From the NCBI GenBank assembly GCA_030446945.1, contig JAUJMI010000102.1, positions 1-5,014 of the forward strand: a stretch of DNA of 5,014 nucleotides. Direction: 5' to 3'. Every line of letters starts with the position of its first letter. Position 1 is the first letter of the stretch. The notes beneath the pieces were generated by a model. The model had not been told where the DNA came from. It saw nothing but the letters and a program-made list of their open reading frames with translations, and did not search any database. Positions 3,477-5,014 of the stretch are shown here, piece by piece. Made by a program: the position numbers and the translations under genes. The stretch comes from Longimicrobium sp. GTDB lineage: Bacteria > Gemmatimonadota > Gemmatimonadetes > Longimicrobiales > Longimicrobiaceae.

Positions 3477-5014
3477 ATGCAACTCCGTTTCCCCCTGCTC
3501 CGCACCGCGGCGGCGTCGGCGCTCCTGGCGCTGGCCCTTCCCGCCACGGCGCAGCAGCCGGCCGCGGGCGCCGGCTACCTGACGCCTCCCGCGCCCATCC
3601 CGCAGATCCTGAACGCGCCGCCCTCGCCCGTCGTGAGCGTGTCGCGCGACCGCAAGGCGCTGGCGCTGCTCCAGCGCGAGAACCTCCCCGCCATCGCCGA
3701 GCTGGCGGAGCCGGAGCTGCGGCTGGCCGGCTTCCGCATCTCGCCGCGCACCAACGGCCCGTCGGCCGGGCGCACGTCTTGGATCACGGGGATCACCTTC
3801 CACGACCTCGCCAGCGGGGCGCAGCGCCCGGTGCGGCTGCCGGCCGGCACGCGCATCGGCTACACGCAGTGGTCGCCGGACGGCGGGCGCCTGGCATTCG
3901 CGGCCGCGGGCCAGGGCGGGATGGAGCTGTGGGTGGCCGACGCGGCCACGGCGACGGCGCGGCGCATCCTCCCCGCCACGCTGAACGCCGCCATCGGCGC
4001 CCCCTTCCAGTGGCTGCCGGACGGCTCGGGGTTCATCGCGCGGCAGGTGCCGGCCGGGCGCGGCGCGGCTCCGCAGGCGCCCCGCGCGCCCACGGGCCCG
4101 CTGGTGCAGGAGAACCTGGGTCGCACGTCGCCGGGGCGCACCTACCAGGACCTGCTGCAGACCCCGCACGACGAGCGCCTCTTCGACTACTACTTCACCT
4201 CACAGCTGGTGCGGGTGCCGGTGGCCGGGGGCTCGCCCACGCGCCTGGGCGAGCCGGGGATCATCCGCGAGGCCAGCGTATCGCCGGACGGGCGCTACGT
4301 GCTGGTGTCGCGCATCATGAAGCCATACAGCTTCGTGGCGCCCGCGGGCCGCTTCCCCACGCGCATCCAGGTGCTGGACATGACCGGCCGCGAGGTGAAG
4401 CGCGTCGCCGACATCCCGCTGACCGACGACCTCCCCACCGCCTTCGACGCCGTCGCCACCGGCGCGCGTCAGGTGGAATGGCGCTCCGACGCGCCGGCCA
4501 CCCTCTTCTGGGTCGAGGCGCAGGACCAGGGCGACCCGCGCAGGCAGTCCGCCGTCCGTGATCGCCTCTTTCTGCTGGACGCCCCCTTCACGGCGCAGCC
4601 GACCCGCTGGATGGACCTCGACCAGCGCTTCTCGCGGGTGGACTGGGGGACGAACGACTTCGCGCTGGTGACGTCGCGCTGGTGGAACACGCGGTGGGAG
4701 CGGCGCTACGCCGCCAGCCCGGCGAACCCGTCGGCGGCGCCGCGCAAGCTGGCGGACCGCACCTACGACGACCGCTACGGCGATCCCGGCTCCCCCATCT
4801 ACACCTCCACTCGCAGCGGGCACCCGGTGGTGATGACGACGGAGGACGGCCGCGGGATCTTTTTGGCGGGCCAGGGCGCGTCGCCGCAGGGGCTGTACCC
4901 CTTTCTGGACCGGATGGAGATCGCGACCGGCGCCACCCGCCGCCTTTGGCGCGCCGAGGACCCGCACTTCGAGAGCGTGTTCACGGTGCTGGACCGCTCC
5001 GGCAACCGCATCCT
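3477..5014 (+). CDS. Secreted S9 prolyl-oligopeptidase-family protease, glutamyl-endopeptidase (CGEP)-like (partial, C-terminus off the right edge)
   Basis: The frame is open for 512 codons to the window end. Residues 1-25 are a clear signal peptide (MQLRFPLLR, a hydrophobic Ala/Leu run, then ATA before QQ), so the enzyme is exported. The rest is the N-terminal beta-propeller half of an S9 serine peptidase, with blades marked by WSPDG (132-136) and SVSPDGRYVLVS (267-278). Several stretches match plant chloroplast glutamyl endopeptidase as I remember it: P-x-x-I-L-N-A-P-P (40-49), the L-P-x-I-x-E-L-A-E-P-E-x-R-L-A-G block (70-85), TYQDLL (222-227), LFDYYFTSQL (235-244), KPYSF and GRFPT (282-295), and YGDPGSP near 434-440. 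Family members are about 800-950 residues with a C-terminal alpha/beta-hydrolase Ser-Asp-His triad, which is beyond the window, so activity cannot be judged. Plant CGEP cleaves after Glu; specificity here is unknown. An in-frame ATG at 3393 would bury the signal peptide, so 3477 is preferred despite a weak Shine-Dalgarno. The gene is transcribed divergently from the decayed toxin-antitoxin locus. Confidence 0.92.
   Translation, partial: MQLRFPLLRTAAASALLALALPATAQQPAAGAGYLTPPAPIPQILNAPPSPVVSVSRDRKALALLQRENLPAIAELAEPELRLAGFRISPRTNGPSAGRTSWITGITFHDLASGAQRPVRLPAGTRIGYTQWSPDGGRLAFAAAGQGGMELWVADAATATARRILPATLNAAIGAPFQWLPDGSGFIARQVPAGRGAAPQAPRAPTGPLVQENLGRTSPGRTYQDLLQTPHDERLFDYYFTSQLVRVPVAGGSPTRLGEPGIIREASVSPDGRYVLVSRIMKPYSFVAPAGRFPTRIQVLDMTGREVKRVADIPLTDDLPTAFDAVATGARQVEWRSDAPATLFWVEAQDQGDPRRQSAVRDRLFLLDAPFTAQPTRWMDLDQRFSRVDWGTNDFALVTSRWWNTRWERRYAASPANPSAAPRKLADRTYDDRYGDPGSPIYTSTRSGHPVVMTTEDGRGIFLAGQGASPQGLYPFLDRMEIATGATRRLWRAEDPHFESVFTVLDRSGNRI

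Noticed and set aside
3191..4561. 456-codon plus-strand frame overlapping the peptidase
   Set aside because: It is the +1 shadow of the S9 peptidase (Ala/Gly/Arg/Pro/His-rich, no domain). The frame starting at 3477 has a signal peptide and propeller motifs.

Overview
This window comes from a high-GC bacterium. Coding rows of the peptidase gene reach about 80% G+C (I counted 50 of 60 bases in 3901-3960). No rRNA, tRNA or marker gene is present, so the lineage is a guess. Three things resemble what I remember of Gemmatimonadota (Longimicrobium-like) genomes: an ECF sigma / zinc-finger anti-sigma / DUF4097 cluster, a secreted glutamyl-endopeptidase-like S9 protease, and intergenic heptamer and double-hairpin repeats.

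Layout: 1-804 (minus, running off the left edge) is a secreted DUF4097-type beta-solenoid protein. 805-910 is a short gap with an inverted array of 7-bp repeats. 911-1585 (minus) is a membrane anti-sigma factor with an HxxxCxxC zinc-binding motif. 1582-2139 (minus) is an ECF sigma factor. Sigma and anti-sigma overlap by 4 nt (ATGA). With the DUF4097 gene 106 bp downstream on the same strand, this looks like one envelope-stress operon: the sigma factor is held at the membrane by its zinc-finger partner, and the DUF4097 protein is probably co-transcribed cargo.

2140-2829 has no convincing gene. It carries two related double-hairpin modules, a larger inverted repeat and a possible dispersed intergenic repeat. 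2830-3204 (minus) is the wreck of a type II toxin-antitoxin locus. A DUF6364/ribbon-helix-helix-like antitoxin has a frameshift near 3017, and a PIN-domain (VapC-like) toxin has lost the middle of its domain in frame. The good ribosome binding sites and the 1-nt stop/start overlap survive. This stretch is visibly less GC-rich than its neighbours (52% in 3061-3120), consistent with acquired DNA.

3205-3476 is a leader or intergenic region with inverted repeats. From 3477 to the right edge (plus strand) runs the N-terminal two thirds or so of a secreted S9 prolyl-oligopeptidase-family protease. It closely resembles the beta-propeller half of plant chloroplast glutamyl endopeptidase (CGEP). Its catalytic domain lies outside the window.

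I see no clearly new multi-gene system. The most informative observations are the decayed toxin-antitoxin pair and the structured intergenic repeats.
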